A stretch of DNA of 64,000 bases from Rhodopseudomonas faecalis (GTDB lineage: Bacteria; Pseudomonadota; Alphaproteobacteria; Rhizobiales; Xanthobacteraceae), in assembly GCF_003217325.1 (NCBI RefSeq), contig NZ_QJTI01000008.1, positions 44,386 to 108,385 on the forward strand. Direction: 5' to 3'. The notes below the pieces were generated by a model that worked only from the letters and a program-made list of their open reading frames with translations, did not search any database and had not been told where the DNA came from. Below, piece after piece: positions 43,646 through 53,044 of this stretch. A program made the position numbers and the translations under genes. Numbering within the stretch: the stretch's first letter is position 1; the number at the start of each line of letters is the position of its first letter.

Positions 43646-46600
43646 CCGCAGCCTCCAGCCCCTTGATCGGCTTAAGCGCACCGGCGAACAGCGGATAGTT
43701 TCGCTTCACGCCGTCATCCAGATCGATGGCGATCTTCTTCTGCGCCATCGGATAGACGACATCGCGCTCCCATTCGGTCAGCTCAGCGATCTGCTTGATG
43801 ACCGTGGCTGTTTCCTTCTGCGCCTTGGTCTGCTGGGCGGGCGTGGCGGCAGGATCGACGGCCAGCTTTTCCAGCCGGGTGCGCTCCACCTCCAGCTTAT
43901 GGATGAACTCGCGTACATATTGGTTCAACACGACCGAGACAGTGTCGGGCCGGTAGCGGTGCATATAGATCAGCGCGTTGAAGCTGCCCTTGGGGCTGGA
44001 GAACATCCAGTAGATCGGGCGCTTCTTGTAGCGGCGCACATGATAGTCGAAGAAATCCTTCGTGAACCACTTGCGCAGATCCTTGCCGAGGGCAGCTTCG
44101 ATAAAGGCGAGGTTTTCGCGGAACTTCGCCTCGCCAAAGGTGACGCGCAGGAAGTCGCGGGCGCGGGTGACGATGTCATCGGCGAACCAGTCGGCATCCA
44201 GCACCGGGATGACATTGTCGCGGTCAGGCGCGAAGCTGGACTCCGGCACGCGGGCAAGATACTCCTCCACACCCTCGCCCTGATTGGCGAGGACCAGGCC
44301 CGGCGCGTCGAGGCTGTAGCGCCCGAACATGCAGCCCACGGCATAATGGAGAAATTCGGCCACCGTATCCTCGCGTAACCGCGCCTCGCGGTCCTCTTCC
44401 GAACCCTTCACGCCATAGCGATAGGCCGGGTTGCTGGTGAGGGTGATTTCCTCGATCGGCACTTCGGGGGTCAGTTCGTCAGCCAACCCATAGGCATCAA
44501 TGTAGATGCGGTTATTCTCTTCCTCCAGCCGCTGCAACTCATCCGTCATGCCCTGCCAATGGGCGCGGAGATTGGCATAGGTATCCGCCAGCGTCCCGGC
44601 CCGGTGATCGAGCGAGAGCAGCGGAAGCGTCGTGAAATCCCACGAGGTTTCAAAGGCGTCCCAGTCATTGCGTGCCAACTCGATTGCGTTAGCGGCGTTA
44701 TTCCCGACGCGCGTGTCGCTGACCTTAAGAACCGGAAATTTTTCGATATCGCTCGCCTGAAAATTCATGGTTGGGTTCAGCGCGCGTACCAATGTCAAAA
44801 TTTTTGAGTTAAGTAGGGCAATAAATTTTTCCGGTTCAGGAGGAAATATCGCAGTGCATGCGTCCGCATAAATTTCCTGCACATTTTTTGACCTGAAAGA
44901 CAGAGGACCAGTTGTAACGCGTGATGTCAGCAAGCCCTCTGAAAAATAGGTCCCCTCATTTTTAACGACCAGGGCATAGTTTCCATTTAGATATGGATAC
45001 TTTTCCGCGACGTAGGTTTTGATCTCATTGCCATCATTTTCCCAATTTACGACATGTTCGACATTGCCATACCAGCGACGATAGCCGCCGCCTTTTGCAA
45101 AAGGCAGCCAACGCTGACCTACACTCGCAGCATTTACCTCCGGAACAAGACGCAGAAAGCGCTCGCTATCACTTGTTTGTAGCCCTGTTGAACCCTTGGA
45201 AAACTCCGACAATGCTGTGCCGTTAGCGAAAGCTGCATACGCTTCATCGGTCATCCAGTACGAGATCGGACTTCCTGGTATCTGAGAGAATTTGTCCGTC
45301 GCTGCTTTATAAAGGCAGCCTGTCTGCCTTCCATTTATTGATGCGAGAAGCATCGATGACTTTTCAGCTTCTGAGACCCCATCAACCAGACGTATAAACG
45401 TTCCCCGATACCCAGCTAGTGAAGCCTTTTTTAGAATAAATGCGGTTGTGGAAACAACTGCACCGCCAATGGTATCAAATCCCCGCTCCCCGATGTGGGC
45501 CATCGTGAGGATGGTAGAGCGCGATAAAAGCTTTCCACGAAGTTTTTCAAACGTCCCCAAGAACATCCATGACTGCATGTTGATCATCGCCGTCAGTCCG
45601 CCGCTTATAGAAAGATGCAGAGACCTTTCCATGAACATTGCGAATAGATCGGATTTACTGTCTGGGAATATAACCTTGGCGTAGCCTTGAATGGTGGTGT
45701 TCAAATTTTTTAGGCCTGCGTACGGCGGGTTGGCCACTACGACATGATATTTCGGAGACAGCGCCTCGGCCATGCGCAGCACGGCCACAACGCGCTCTTG
45801 CACCTCTTTCAGCAGCAGATCGGCCCCGAAATCCCTCTTCTCCACTACCCGCAGCGCCTCGGCCGGATCGCGCAGTTTCGGGACGATCAGTGAGCCGAAG
45901 TTCTTAGCCTGCTCGAACTGCCCCAGCGTTTCGCGCAAGTCGTCTGTAAACAGATCTTTGCCCACCACGGCGGCCACGTCCTGCATCTCGGCGGGCGTGA
46001 AGCGCACATCCTGCAGTACGACGATGTCGGGCTTTTCCTCCATCCGCAGGAATCGCCGCCGCCCTAGTCTTGCCGCCGCCTTCATCGACAGCGCAAAAGC
46101 CGCCAAGGCACCAGCGCGATCGTCAATCTCGATGCCCGTCAGGTTGTGCTTCAAGATCAGGCCCGGAATTTCGGCCGCGTCATGACCTTCCTCGGCATAG
46201 ATTTCATAAAGCATGTCAAAAGCGTAGGTCAGCATATGGCCCGAGCCGCAGGCCGGATCGCAAATGCGGATATCCTCGGGCCGGGCGATCTTCAGGAAGT
46301 CCGTCTCCGGTTCTTCCGGCGCGATGTAATAATCCATCTTCGCCGCCAGCTTCGATTGCGGGCGGTTCAGCAGCCACAACCGCCCCAGTGAGTTTTCCAC
46401 CAGATAGCGAACGATCCAGTGCGGGGTGAACAGCTGCGTCGCGGCGGGGATATTCTCCGCCGTAATCTTCTGGTTCTTCTTCAGGCCTGCAAAGACCTGA
46501 TCCTTCTTTTCGCTGATGTAGAACTGGTAAAGCCAGCCGATGATCTCAACATCCTGGCAGGCATCTTCGGTCATCACCTCCCGCAGGCGGGCAAGGATGC

Positions 46601-47129
46601 TGTCCGGCGACAGAAGATCGTCGGGCATCAGCAGTTCGGTATAATCCTCGGCCCGGTCGAGCATGTCGGCACGCTCGAACATATAGGGCATGGCGCCATG
46701 CCATTCGTTGCAGGCATGGATCAGCAGCAGCCGATAGGCCTCGGCCTGCCCATCATGGGCGGGGCGTGTACCGTTCAGATATTCGGCAATCTCAGGCCGG
46801 GCGCGATCCGGCAGGTTGCCTGCCATCGCCTCGGCCAGAATCTCGGGCCGGGTAGCACCATCGGCAGGCGATACGACGCGCGGGTTGGTCAGGCCCGTCA
46901 CATCCATGAAGCGCAGCGCGATGAAGCGGTTGAACCAGGTATAAGCGGCCTGCTCGATCACCTGGGCGCGGCTGCTGTTGGCCGCAGCTTCCAGCTTGGC
47001 AATCGCTTTCGGATGTTCGCGGCGGGCCGCTGCGCCCTCGGCCAGCACCATATCCAGCCGGGCGGTGACCTGATCGATCAGCAGGTTGCGCGCGCTTTGC
47101 GCAAATTTCTTGAGCGCGTTGGTATCCAT
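43638..47129 (-). CDS. pglX: BREX type 1 adenine-specific DNA methyltransferase PglX
   Basis: PglX methylates the host's BREX motif at adenine and is needed for self/non-self discrimination. The 1,163-aa protein has motif I ICDPACGSGHMLTYAFD (residues 289-305) and the catalytic NPPY in VVANPPYAGLKN (about 466). The N-terminus (AQSARNLLIDQVTARLD) and C-terminus are typical. The segment after NPPY, about residues 470-810 (45,720-44,700), is clearly AT-richer than the rest and probably holds the target recognition domain. Its ATG overlaps the brxC stop (TGATG). Confidence 0.96.
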   Translation of the reverse strand: MDTNALKKFAQSARNLLIDQVTARLDMVLAEGAAARREHPKAIAKLEAAANSSRAQVIEQAAYTWFNRFIALRFMDVTGLTNPRVVSPADGATRPEILAEAMAGNLPDRARPEIAEYLNGTRPAHDGQAEAYRLLLIHACNEWHGAMPYMFERADMLDRAEDYTELLMPDDLLSPDSILARLREVMTEDACQDVEIIGWLYQFYISEKKDQVFAGLKKNQKITAENIPAATQLFTPHWIVRYLVENSLGRLWLLNRPQSKLAAKMDYYIAPEEPETDFLKIARPEDIRICDPACGSGHMLTYAFDMLYEIYAEEGHDAAEIPGLILKHNLTGIEIDDRAGALAAFALSMKAAARLGRRRFLRMEEKPDIVVLQDVRFTPAEMQDVAAVVGKDLFTDDLRETLGQFEQAKNFGSLIVPKLRDPAEALRVVEKRDFGADLLLKEVQERVVAVLRMAEALSPKYHVVVANPPYAGLKNLNTTIQGYAKVIFPDSKSDLFAMFMERSLHLSISGGLTAMINMQSWMFLGTFEKLRGKLLSRSTILTMAHIGERGFDTIGGAVVSTTAFILKKASLAGYRGTFIRLVDGVSEAEKSSMLLASINGRQTGCLYKAATDKFSQIPGSPISYWMTDEAYAAFANGTALSEFSKGSTGLQTSDSERFLRLVPEVNAASVGQRWLPFAKGGGYRRWYGNVEHVVNWENDGNEIKTYVAEKYPYLNGNYALVVKNEGTYFSEGLLTSRVTTGPLSFRSKNVQEIYADACTAIFPPEPEKFIALLNSKILTLVRALNPTMNFQASDIEKFPVLKVSDTRVGNNAANAIELARNDWDAFETSWDFTTLPLLSLDHRAGTLADTYANLRAHWQGMTDELQRLEEENNRIYIDAYGLADELTPEVPIEEITLTSNPAYRYGVKGSEEDREARLREDTVAEFLHYAVGCMFGRYSLDAPGLVLANQGEGVEEYLARVPESSFAPDRDNVIPVLDADWFADDIVTRARDFLRVTFGEAKFRENLAFIEAALGKDLRKWFTKDFFDYHVRRYKKRPIYWMFSSPKGSFNALIYMHRYRPDTVSVVLNQYVREFIHKLEVERTRLEKLAVDPAATPAQQTKAQKETATVIKQIAELTEWERDVVYPMAQKKIAIDLDDGVKRNYPLFAGALKPIKGLEAADD

Positions 47130-50100
47130 CAGACAATCACTTTCTTGCCCGCGCCGATCTCGGACAGCAGGGTCTTTTTCATCTCATCAAGGTAGCGGGT
47201 CACATCGTCCTCATCTTCGAGATAGGTTTTCGCGAAGGGGACGGTGATCGACTGCGCCTTGATATATTGGGGCTTGACCGGTGCTGGCGGCACATATGGC
47301 GCTGGCTGAGGTTCGGCCACGCCACCCGAAGGTGTGGGCTGAGGCGCGGGAACCGGTGCTGGTGCAGGCGTCAGCTCCGCAATGCGCGTCAGTGTGTCAG
47401 CCAGAAGGTTGGAACGCACCTCGGTCGCCAGATTGCGCAAGGCCGGGATCAGGCTCTGTGCGGCAAGGCCTGACTTCCGCGATACAAGCTCTTCGCGGAT
47501 GCGCGCCTGCTGCTCGGGCGGCAGTGCGCCAAACTCCGAAGTCTGGGCGACTTTTCCGGCAACCTCGTCAATCGCCGTGACGACAGCGTTGCGCTCAGCC
47601 AGAACGGTTTGCTCGATATGCTCCTTCAGGGCGTAGAAATCCGTCTTCAGTTCCTGAATTGCGGTGCCCTTGAAGCACTGCGGATCCTCAAGCACCTGAC
47701 GCAGTTTGTCGGCGGCGGCGCCTTCGGCGTAGCTAAGATTCTGATCCTGCGTGGTCAGGAAGGAGCGCACTTCATCGTAGATGCCTTTTTGCGGCCCGCG
47801 CATGAAGCTGCGGACCTTGTCGAAGACATCCTCTTTTGCATCAAGCAGCTGCTCCTCCTGCCCGGTAGGGCCGGTGATGAACCAGGTGGCAGATTGATCG
47901 CGCATCCCATCCAGCATGGTGCGTAAGGGATCGAGGACGGTGGCAAAGGGATAGGCTGCAATGGCACGGCTCTCCTGCTCGACATCACCAAGCAGCTTGC
48001 GCAGTTGCGTCTGCCATTCCGCTCCCAAACTGCGGGCGTCATTTCCAGAGGCGGGCAGATCGAACAGCTCCTGAAACAGTTCGCGCGATTTGCGGATCTG
48101 TGCGGAAGTGAACTCGATTTGCGGGGAAAGCAGAATGTTGCCAAGGGCATGGCTGTTGCGCAGCCCCTGCACCAGCGCATCCCCTTCCAGCAAAGCACTG
48201 TCGGCCCGAGCCTCAAGCTTGCCGCGTGCGACGAGGCTCGCGGTCAGGCAAAGGACGGCGATGGAAGGCCAGCCATAAGGTTTTGCTCCGAACTTCTCGA
48301 CCAAAGCCTTGACCGAGACCCGCGTCCCAAGGCGCATCTGAGCCTGAGCATGATTCAGCACGTCCTGCTCGGCTTCAGTCAGACCGCTGCCTTCGCCGCC
48401 GAAAAGCCCGCCATCGACGCGTCCGGCTCGCCCAAGATCTGCTTCGGTGTAAGTGGCACCGCGCAGGACAGGCAGGCTGGTATAGACCTTGTCCACCAAG
48501 ACCTGGAAACCTTTGACCAGCCGATCCTGCGGATCTTCGCCACCGATCTCCAGCTCGGCACCGCGCACGAAGAGCCGAGCATCCGCGATAAGGCCGCGCA
48601 GCCGCTGCACCAGTTCCTTTTCGCGCCGCGTATTCTGGTCACGCTTCTCCGCAATGATACGATCACGACCGGGTTGGGCGTCGCCGCTGGTGACCTGACG
48701 CGCAAATTTTACGGTCTGGAGCCAGAGGACGAGATCGCGCGTAAAACGCACATCACGCCCTAGCAGGACAATCATCTCATCGCTTGCCATGCTGTTCGAA
48801 CGAACCACATCCGGTGCGTCGGAATCGTCGCTGAACGGCGAGATGATATTGACGGAAAGCTCATGTTCCCGGTTCAGGCTGTGGCCATCAAGCTTGCGGG
48901 TGAAAGCGTAATCGACACCCGTGCCGGCATGCTTGATCTTGCCGTGACGGAGGATCGCGCCGAACGCCAGTTCATCGAGCTGCCGTTCTATCTCGGCGGG
49001 ATCGACGGCGATTGCCTTGATCTCGGCCTCGACGTCCTTTTCCTCATTGGTGAGGAATTCATAGACTTCGCCGTTGCGCTGGATCAGCGTCTGACGCTCC
49101 AGAAGCGACAAGGCCTCCTCGATATTGCGGCGCTGCTCGGTCTGGTCCGCCTCGAACCGGGACAAAATGAGGATCGATATGTTGCGGGCAGTCGGTTTGA
49201 ATTCCTTGACGTATTTGACAAGGAACAACACCTTCAGCACCCGCACGGCAAAATCATCGCCAAGGTTCTTTTCAGCCAGTTGGATTGACTGCTGAACAGA
49301 TGATTTCAGGGCGGTGCGAATCCCCTCAAACATCAGGTCAAAGGTCGCCAGCCCCCCAACCGGCGTGTCGGCCAGCTTTTTGGCCACCTCCTGAAACACC
49401 CCCAGCATAGAGCGTTCGCCGACCGAGCTGTGCTTACCCTCAAACGCGTTATGCTGCGAGAGGCCCATGATCGCGCGCTGGAACAGGTCATACTGGTAGT
49501 TCGGGAACGGGTAGCTCGCGACGAACTGGTCTTTTCCGGAGAAGTTCCTGAACTTGAAAGAATTATCGCCGAAATCGAACAAAGTGCGCAGGTTATTTTC
49601 CTCAGCATCATAAAGATTGCCAAGGGTGATCTGACCAGCCTCGGTCTTGGCCAGCAGACGGCGCTGGATAACTTCGGCCACATCCTGAGAGTTCAGCGGC
49701 ATCCGGTTGGCAAAGCGCGCCTGGATTTTCGAGAAGTCATTTTCTTGCTGCGCCGTCAGATCCCCGATGACCGAACCCATGTCCTGCTGGGCGGTGACGA
49801 CAATCCAGGCCTGCCCCTTGCACTTCGTGTTCAGGCTTTCGGCAATGGTTTGCAGGTTCGTCATGAGCTTGACGTTGTCGGCGATATACTGCCCCACCTC
49901 ATCGACGAAGAAATTCAGCCGGAACTTCGGCCCCTGCGCATCGATCCACGACTTCACCATATTGGCGAAATCCTCGATCGAAACCTTCGTATCCTTACGA
50001 TACTGGCCAAGAATATCCTTGACCTCATCGCCCGTGACCTCGGCAAAGGCGGCGGCAATGTGCTTACCTTCCATCAGAGCCTGTTCGCGTCCGCGCTCCC

Positions 50101-50668
50101 AAGGCTTTCCGGAAGATTGCGCAAAGGCCGCCTTGAAGGCATCGAGCTTGCCGCGACTGTCCAGATCACGCTCGAACTGCGCGATATGCGGGAGCTTGCC
50201 ATAGTAGCCGCACATCTCGTCAAAGACCTTCTGGAAGACGGCGAGAAGCGCATCGACATCCGCCTTCGAGATCACATCCGCCTTCTGGTCGATATTGAAC
50301 AAGACCGACCGGGATGGAATCGACACTGCCTTGCGCAAAGCGCCCGCCAGCATCGGGTTGCCCGCAAGCTTCCGCTCAAAGATTTCGACGGCACGCTGCC
50401 CTTCGACCTCGTCATTCTCCAGCAGAAGGGCGAGCATCTTCAGCAGGTGAGACTTACCTGACCCGAAGAAGCCAGAAATCCACACGCCGTTCGCGGTATC
50501 ATAATTGTTGTAGGCGTCGAGGAATTGCTCCAGCCGAGCGCCGATCTCATTGGTGATGACATATTCATCGAGCTCGGTCAGGAGGCTGGCCTTGTCGTCA
50601 GCCTTGATCACTCCATCGATCGAACGGTCGACCGGCTTGGCAAAGATATCACGCAGAAAAGTAGCCAT
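47129..50668 (-). CDS. brxC: BREX type 1 P-loop ATPase BrxC
   Basis: BrxC is the large ATPase of BREX. The 1,179-aa protein has Walker A WISGFFGSGKSHLLKML at residues 63-79 and Walker B RLNFFVDEVGQYIADN near 250, then IVVTAQQDMGSV. The opening DIFAKPVDRSIDGVIKADD is typical. The C-terminal 70 residues contain a proline-rich linker (PAPAPVPAPQPTPSGG) before a conserved tail. It is 3 bp downstream of brxB. Confidence 0.95.
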   Translation of the reverse strand: MATFLRDIFAKPVDRSIDGVIKADDKASLLTELDEYVITNEIGARLEQFLDAYNNYDTANGVWISGFFGSGKSHLLKMLALLLENDEVEGQRAVEIFERKLAGNPMLAGALRKAVSIPSRSVLFNIDQKADVISKADVDALLAVFQKVFDEMCGYYGKLPHIAQFERDLDSRGKLDAFKAAFAQSSGKPWERGREQALMEGKHIAAAFAEVTGDEVKDILGQYRKDTKVSIEDFANMVKSWIDAQGPKFRLNFFVDEVGQYIADNVKLMTNLQTIAESLNTKCKGQAWIVVTAQQDMGSVIGDLTAQQENDFSKIQARFANRMPLNSQDVAEVIQRRLLAKTEAGQITLGNLYDAEENNLRTLFDFGDNSFKFRNFSGKDQFVASYPFPNYQYDLFQRAIMGLSQHNAFEGKHSSVGERSMLGVFQEVAKKLADTPVGGLATFDLMFEGIRTALKSSVQQSIQLAEKNLGDDFAVRVLKVLFLVKYVKEFKPTARNISILILSRFEADQTEQRRNIEEALSLLERQTLIQRNGEVYEFLTNEEKDVEAEIKAIAVDPAEIERQLDELAFGAILRHGKIKHAGTGVDYAFTRKLDGHSLNREHELSVNIISPFSDDSDAPDVVRSNSMASDEMIVLLGRDVRFTRDLVLWLQTVKFARQVTSGDAQPGRDRIIAEKRDQNTRREKELVQRLRGLIADARLFVRGAELEIGGEDPQDRLVKGFQVLVDKVYTSLPVLRGATYTEADLGRAGRVDGGLFGGEGSGLTEAEQDVLNHAQAQMRLGTRVSVKALVEKFGAKPYGWPSIAVLCLTASLVARGKLEARADSALLEGDALVQGLRNSHALGNILLSPQIEFTSAQIRKSRELFQELFDLPASGNDARSLGAEWQTQLRKLLGDVEQESRAIAAYPFATVLDPLRTMLDGMRDQSATWFITGPTGQEEQLLDAKEDVFDKVRSFMRGPQKGIYDEVRSFLTTQDQNLSYAEGAAADKLRQVLEDPQCFKGTAIQELKTDFYALKEHIEQTVLAERNAVVTAIDEVAGKVAQTSEFGALPPEQQARIREELVSRKSGLAAQSLIPALRNLATEVRSNLLADTLTRIAELTPAPAPVPAPQPTPSGGVAEPQPAPYVPPAPVKPQYIKAQSITVPFAKTYLEDEDDVTRYLDEMKKTLLSEIGAGKKVIV

Positions 50669-50671
50669 CGG

Positions 50672-51277
50672 TCAGACCTCGTAATTCATGATATTGAACG
50701 CGCGGTAGTATTTGTCGTCATGCAGCAAGCCGAACAATTCCAGCGATGCTCCTGTCGCCAGCGCGTGCGTGTATTTTCCCGGAAAGAACATGACCGTCGG
50801 GCGATCTTTCGCGGTGCTTTGCAGGTTGTTGAGTACGTTGTGCGACCGTAGGTAGGGGTAAACCTCGCCTACGCCTGACAGGAAGATCACGTCGTGCGGG
50901 ACTTCTTCGATGTGCCGCGCAATCTCTGGAATGAGGTGTGCCTGCGGGTCCAGAACCCCCTGCAACAGTTCCTTGAGCTCCGCCTTTTCCGTTTCGGCTT
51001 CAACCTCAAGGATCTGCTCGAAGATACCCCGGTCTTCGAGGATCCTGATCGAAAGATCATAGAGATCAATATCAAGTACGCGCACACCAGCGTGGCTCAG
51101 CCGGGCGATCAGATCCTCGCGATCCTCGCCCAGGCTCAGTCCGTCTTCGGCATCAAAAGCGCAGATAAAAAAGGGAACCTCGTTTCCCAGCCCTTGCTTT
51201 TGCAAGAACCGATCGCTGGAAACTACCCTGAATAGGTGCTCGGCGCGGGCGCGCCGATCAGTTTTCGTGCCCACCAT
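50672..51277 (-). CDS. brxB: BREX protein BrxB (DUF1788)
   Basis: The 201-aa protein matches the DUF1788 pattern: RVVSSDRFLQKQGLGNEVPFFI, VLDIDLYDLSIRILEDRGIF, PHDVIFLSGVGEVYPYLRSH and PTVMFFPGKY, ending YYRAFNIMNYEV. Its function is not defined but it is required in type 1 BREX. The start overlaps the brxA stop (TAATG). Confidence 0.94.
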   Translation of the reverse strand: MVGTKTDRRARAEHLFRVVSSDRFLQKQGLGNEVPFFICAFDAEDGLSLGEDREDLIARLSHAGVRVLDIDLYDLSIRILEDRGIFEQILEVEAETEKAELKELLQGVLDPQAHLIPEIARHIEEVPHDVIFLSGVGEVYPYLRSHNVLNNLQSTAKDRPTVMFFPGKYTHALATGASLELFGLLHDDKYYRAFNIMNYEV

Positions 51278-51879
51278 TACCCCCCATTTCCGGGAAAGAC
51301 CTGCAAGTCCGCCGGATTACTCTCCTCAATCAGCCGCTTCATGCGCCCCGATAACCAAATCGGCTGAATTCTACCCTCGACGCTTATCAAACCAACTTCA
51401 CGTAGTATCCGAAACAAGACCTGACGCAATTTTGCGCAGGTTGAAGCTGAAAGAGCGGCGAGGCCGGGATCGCTTTCAGCCTTCTCCGCGAGAAAGCGGT
51501 CAAAAACCTCATGGCCCAGGTCGAGCCGCCATGATTGGTAGCGTTCGCTGATCACCTCGACTGCGAATTCGTGGACAAAACGATAGGTCCGGCAGACCGC
51601 CAGCCACATCATCGCCTGCTGCTCGGCGCGGTCAGCCTCTACCGACAGGTAATGACGTTCGGCATCAGAGAGATGGCTTATCCGGTCGTACACTTCACGA
51701 AGCGCGCGGGTTTGCGAGGCCAGTTTGGGTAAGGATGACGCGCCCTGGGCCAGCAAACGCTCACGAGCAGATGCCCAGTTCTCACCGGGTTGATAAGCTT
51801 GAGCAATCACGATGCTCTCATTGAGCATCAGCCCGCCCACGCCAAAGGACATCCGATATTTCGCTGCGGCCACCATCAT
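51277..51879 (-). CDS. brxA: BREX protein BrxA (DUF1819)
   Basis: The 200-aa protein matches the DUF1819/BrxA family: KYRMSFGVGGLMLNESIVIAQ at the N-terminus, LREVYDRISHLSDAERHYL, and VHEFAVEVISERYQSWRLDL, then LRQVLFRILREVGLIS. BrxA is a small NusB-like nucleic-acid-binding protein. Its ATG (51879, or 51876) overlaps the end of the regulator gene. Confidence 0.94.
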   Translation of the reverse strand: MMVAAAKYRMSFGVGGLMLNESIVIAQAYQPGENWASARERLLAQGASSLPKLASQTRALREVYDRISHLSDAERHYLSVEADRAEQQAMMWLAVCRTYRFVHEFAVEVISERYQSWRLDLGHEVFDRFLAEKAESDPGLAALSASTCAKLRQVLFRILREVGLISVEGRIQPIWLSGRMKRLIEESNPADLQVFPGNGG

Positions 51880-52778
51880 TTAGGTACCGCCCCGCTTGCT
51901 GTGTCAGCCTCATCGAACTCATGCTGTGCACGCTCAAGGGCGGCGGCAACCTCGTCTTCGTCAGCCGCAACGATATGCTGGGTCCGGGGATCACGCAGCC
52001 TAGCCCCATCAAGGAGTCCTAGCCGCTTGAGCACATAGAACAGCATGGCGTAGCGAACTGTCAGCACAGCGCGCCCGTCCGCCATGTTGTAATCCTTTGC
52101 GACCACCGCCTGCTGACCGACCGACAGATCAGGATGCGGCACAAGGGTGATATCGAAGGTTTCCTGCCACAGCCGGTCCTGTGCCGCAGCAGCACCTGGC
52201 TCGCCGAACTCGCCGAATCCAAGGACACGCGAAAGCAGGAAATCCTTGAAGCGCTCCGTCTCATGGCACCAGGCCCGCACATGCCAGCGCAGACCATCAA
52301 AGCCGAAGGCATGCGGGGTAATCCGCCGCCATGCCGGATCGGGCCGATCGCGGTTCATGGATTGGTAGTGAAGGTCCAGCGACCTTTCCTCCCGCACTGC
52401 CGCCAGAACTGAACGCAGAACTTCGGTATCGACCTTACGGCGCAAAGTCAGAGCGATATCCATGTCAGGCGGGGCAGCGAGCCAGTTCGCCCCCGCGTCG
52501 GCGAAACCTTCCGCCATCGATCGGAGCCGCATGAGATAGGCGTCCGGGTCCGGGTCTAGAAACACCGGCTGAAATTCCGGGCCGGCTACGTAGCGGCGAG
52601 CGCTTTTGTCATAGACCGCATTCTGCGGCGCACGCTCCTGATAATGGGTCAAGTCCTTTGACGCCTGCGGAACGGAGACGCCAAACGTATCGATCAGGTC
52701 AGAGCGATTGACACCCCCCTCCCAGAACAGGCGGAATTCGATGAACTCCAACCGCCTCTCGACACCCCATTTCAGCAT
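51876..52778 (-). CDS. brxR: BREX transcription regulator BrxR (WYL domain)
   Basis: This 300-aa WYL-domain regulator has an N-terminal winged helix (RRLEFIEFRLFWEGGVNRSDLIDTFGVSVPQASKDL) and a WYL region (TPHAFGFDGLRWHVRAWCHETERFKDFLLSRV). A C-terminal domain follows. BrxR-type proteins repress BREX operons. I chose ATG 52778; a GTG at 52823 would add 15 residues and overlap the inverted repeat. It is the first gene of the BREX operon and overlaps brxA by 3-4 bp. Confidence 0.92.
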   Translation of the reverse strand: MLKWGVERRLEFIEFRLFWEGGVNRSDLIDTFGVSVPQASKDLTHYQERAPQNAVYDKSARRYVAGPEFQPVFLDPDPDAYLMRLRSMAEGFADAGANWLAAPPDMDIALTLRRKVDTEVLRSVLAAVREERSLDLHYQSMNRDRPDPAWRRITPHAFGFDGLRWHVRAWCHETERFKDFLLSRVLGFGEFGEPGAAAAQDRLWQETFDITLVPHPDLSVGQQAVVAKDYNMADGRAVLTVRYAMLFYVLKRLGLLDGARLRDPRTQHIVAADEDEVAAALERAQHEFDEADTASGAVPK

Positions 52779-52817
52779 TGCTCGTCCCGCCGCACTTGAA
52801 AGGATAAAAAGTATATG

Positions 52818-52835
52818 GGACACCTTGCGATGTCC
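52818..52835. promoter_or_regulatory. Inverted repeat upstream of brxR, putative BrxR operator
   Basis: GGACA (52818-52822), 8 bp, TGTCC (52831-52835) form a short inverted repeat set in AT-rich sequence 40 bp before the brxR start. BrxR proteins bind inverted repeats at this place in studied systems. Confidence 0.55.
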
Positions 52836-53044
52836 GTATATTTTCTATTCTAACAAACCTCAAACTGTCAAGCCCGAGGAAGGCCGGATGCGCACCGTGT
52901 CACCGTGCACAAACACGGCGGGGCAAAAGCGCTATCGAAGTCGGTCAGCCTGGACGTGGGCAGGGCCACGACATCTTCGATACCGACACGGTCGATGTCG
53001 ATTGCAGCCAATGCTACGGCGTGATCGTACAGTACCGTCAAACC
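52836..53044. other. Spacer between brxR promoter and the LysR gene
   Basis: The left part (52836-52860) is AT-rich promoter-like DNA. The rest is GC-rich; one + strand frame without a start codon reads HDIFDTDTVDVDCSQCYG near 52970-53030, which could be a remnant of a lost gene. It may mark the cargo insertion boundary. Confidence 0.35.
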
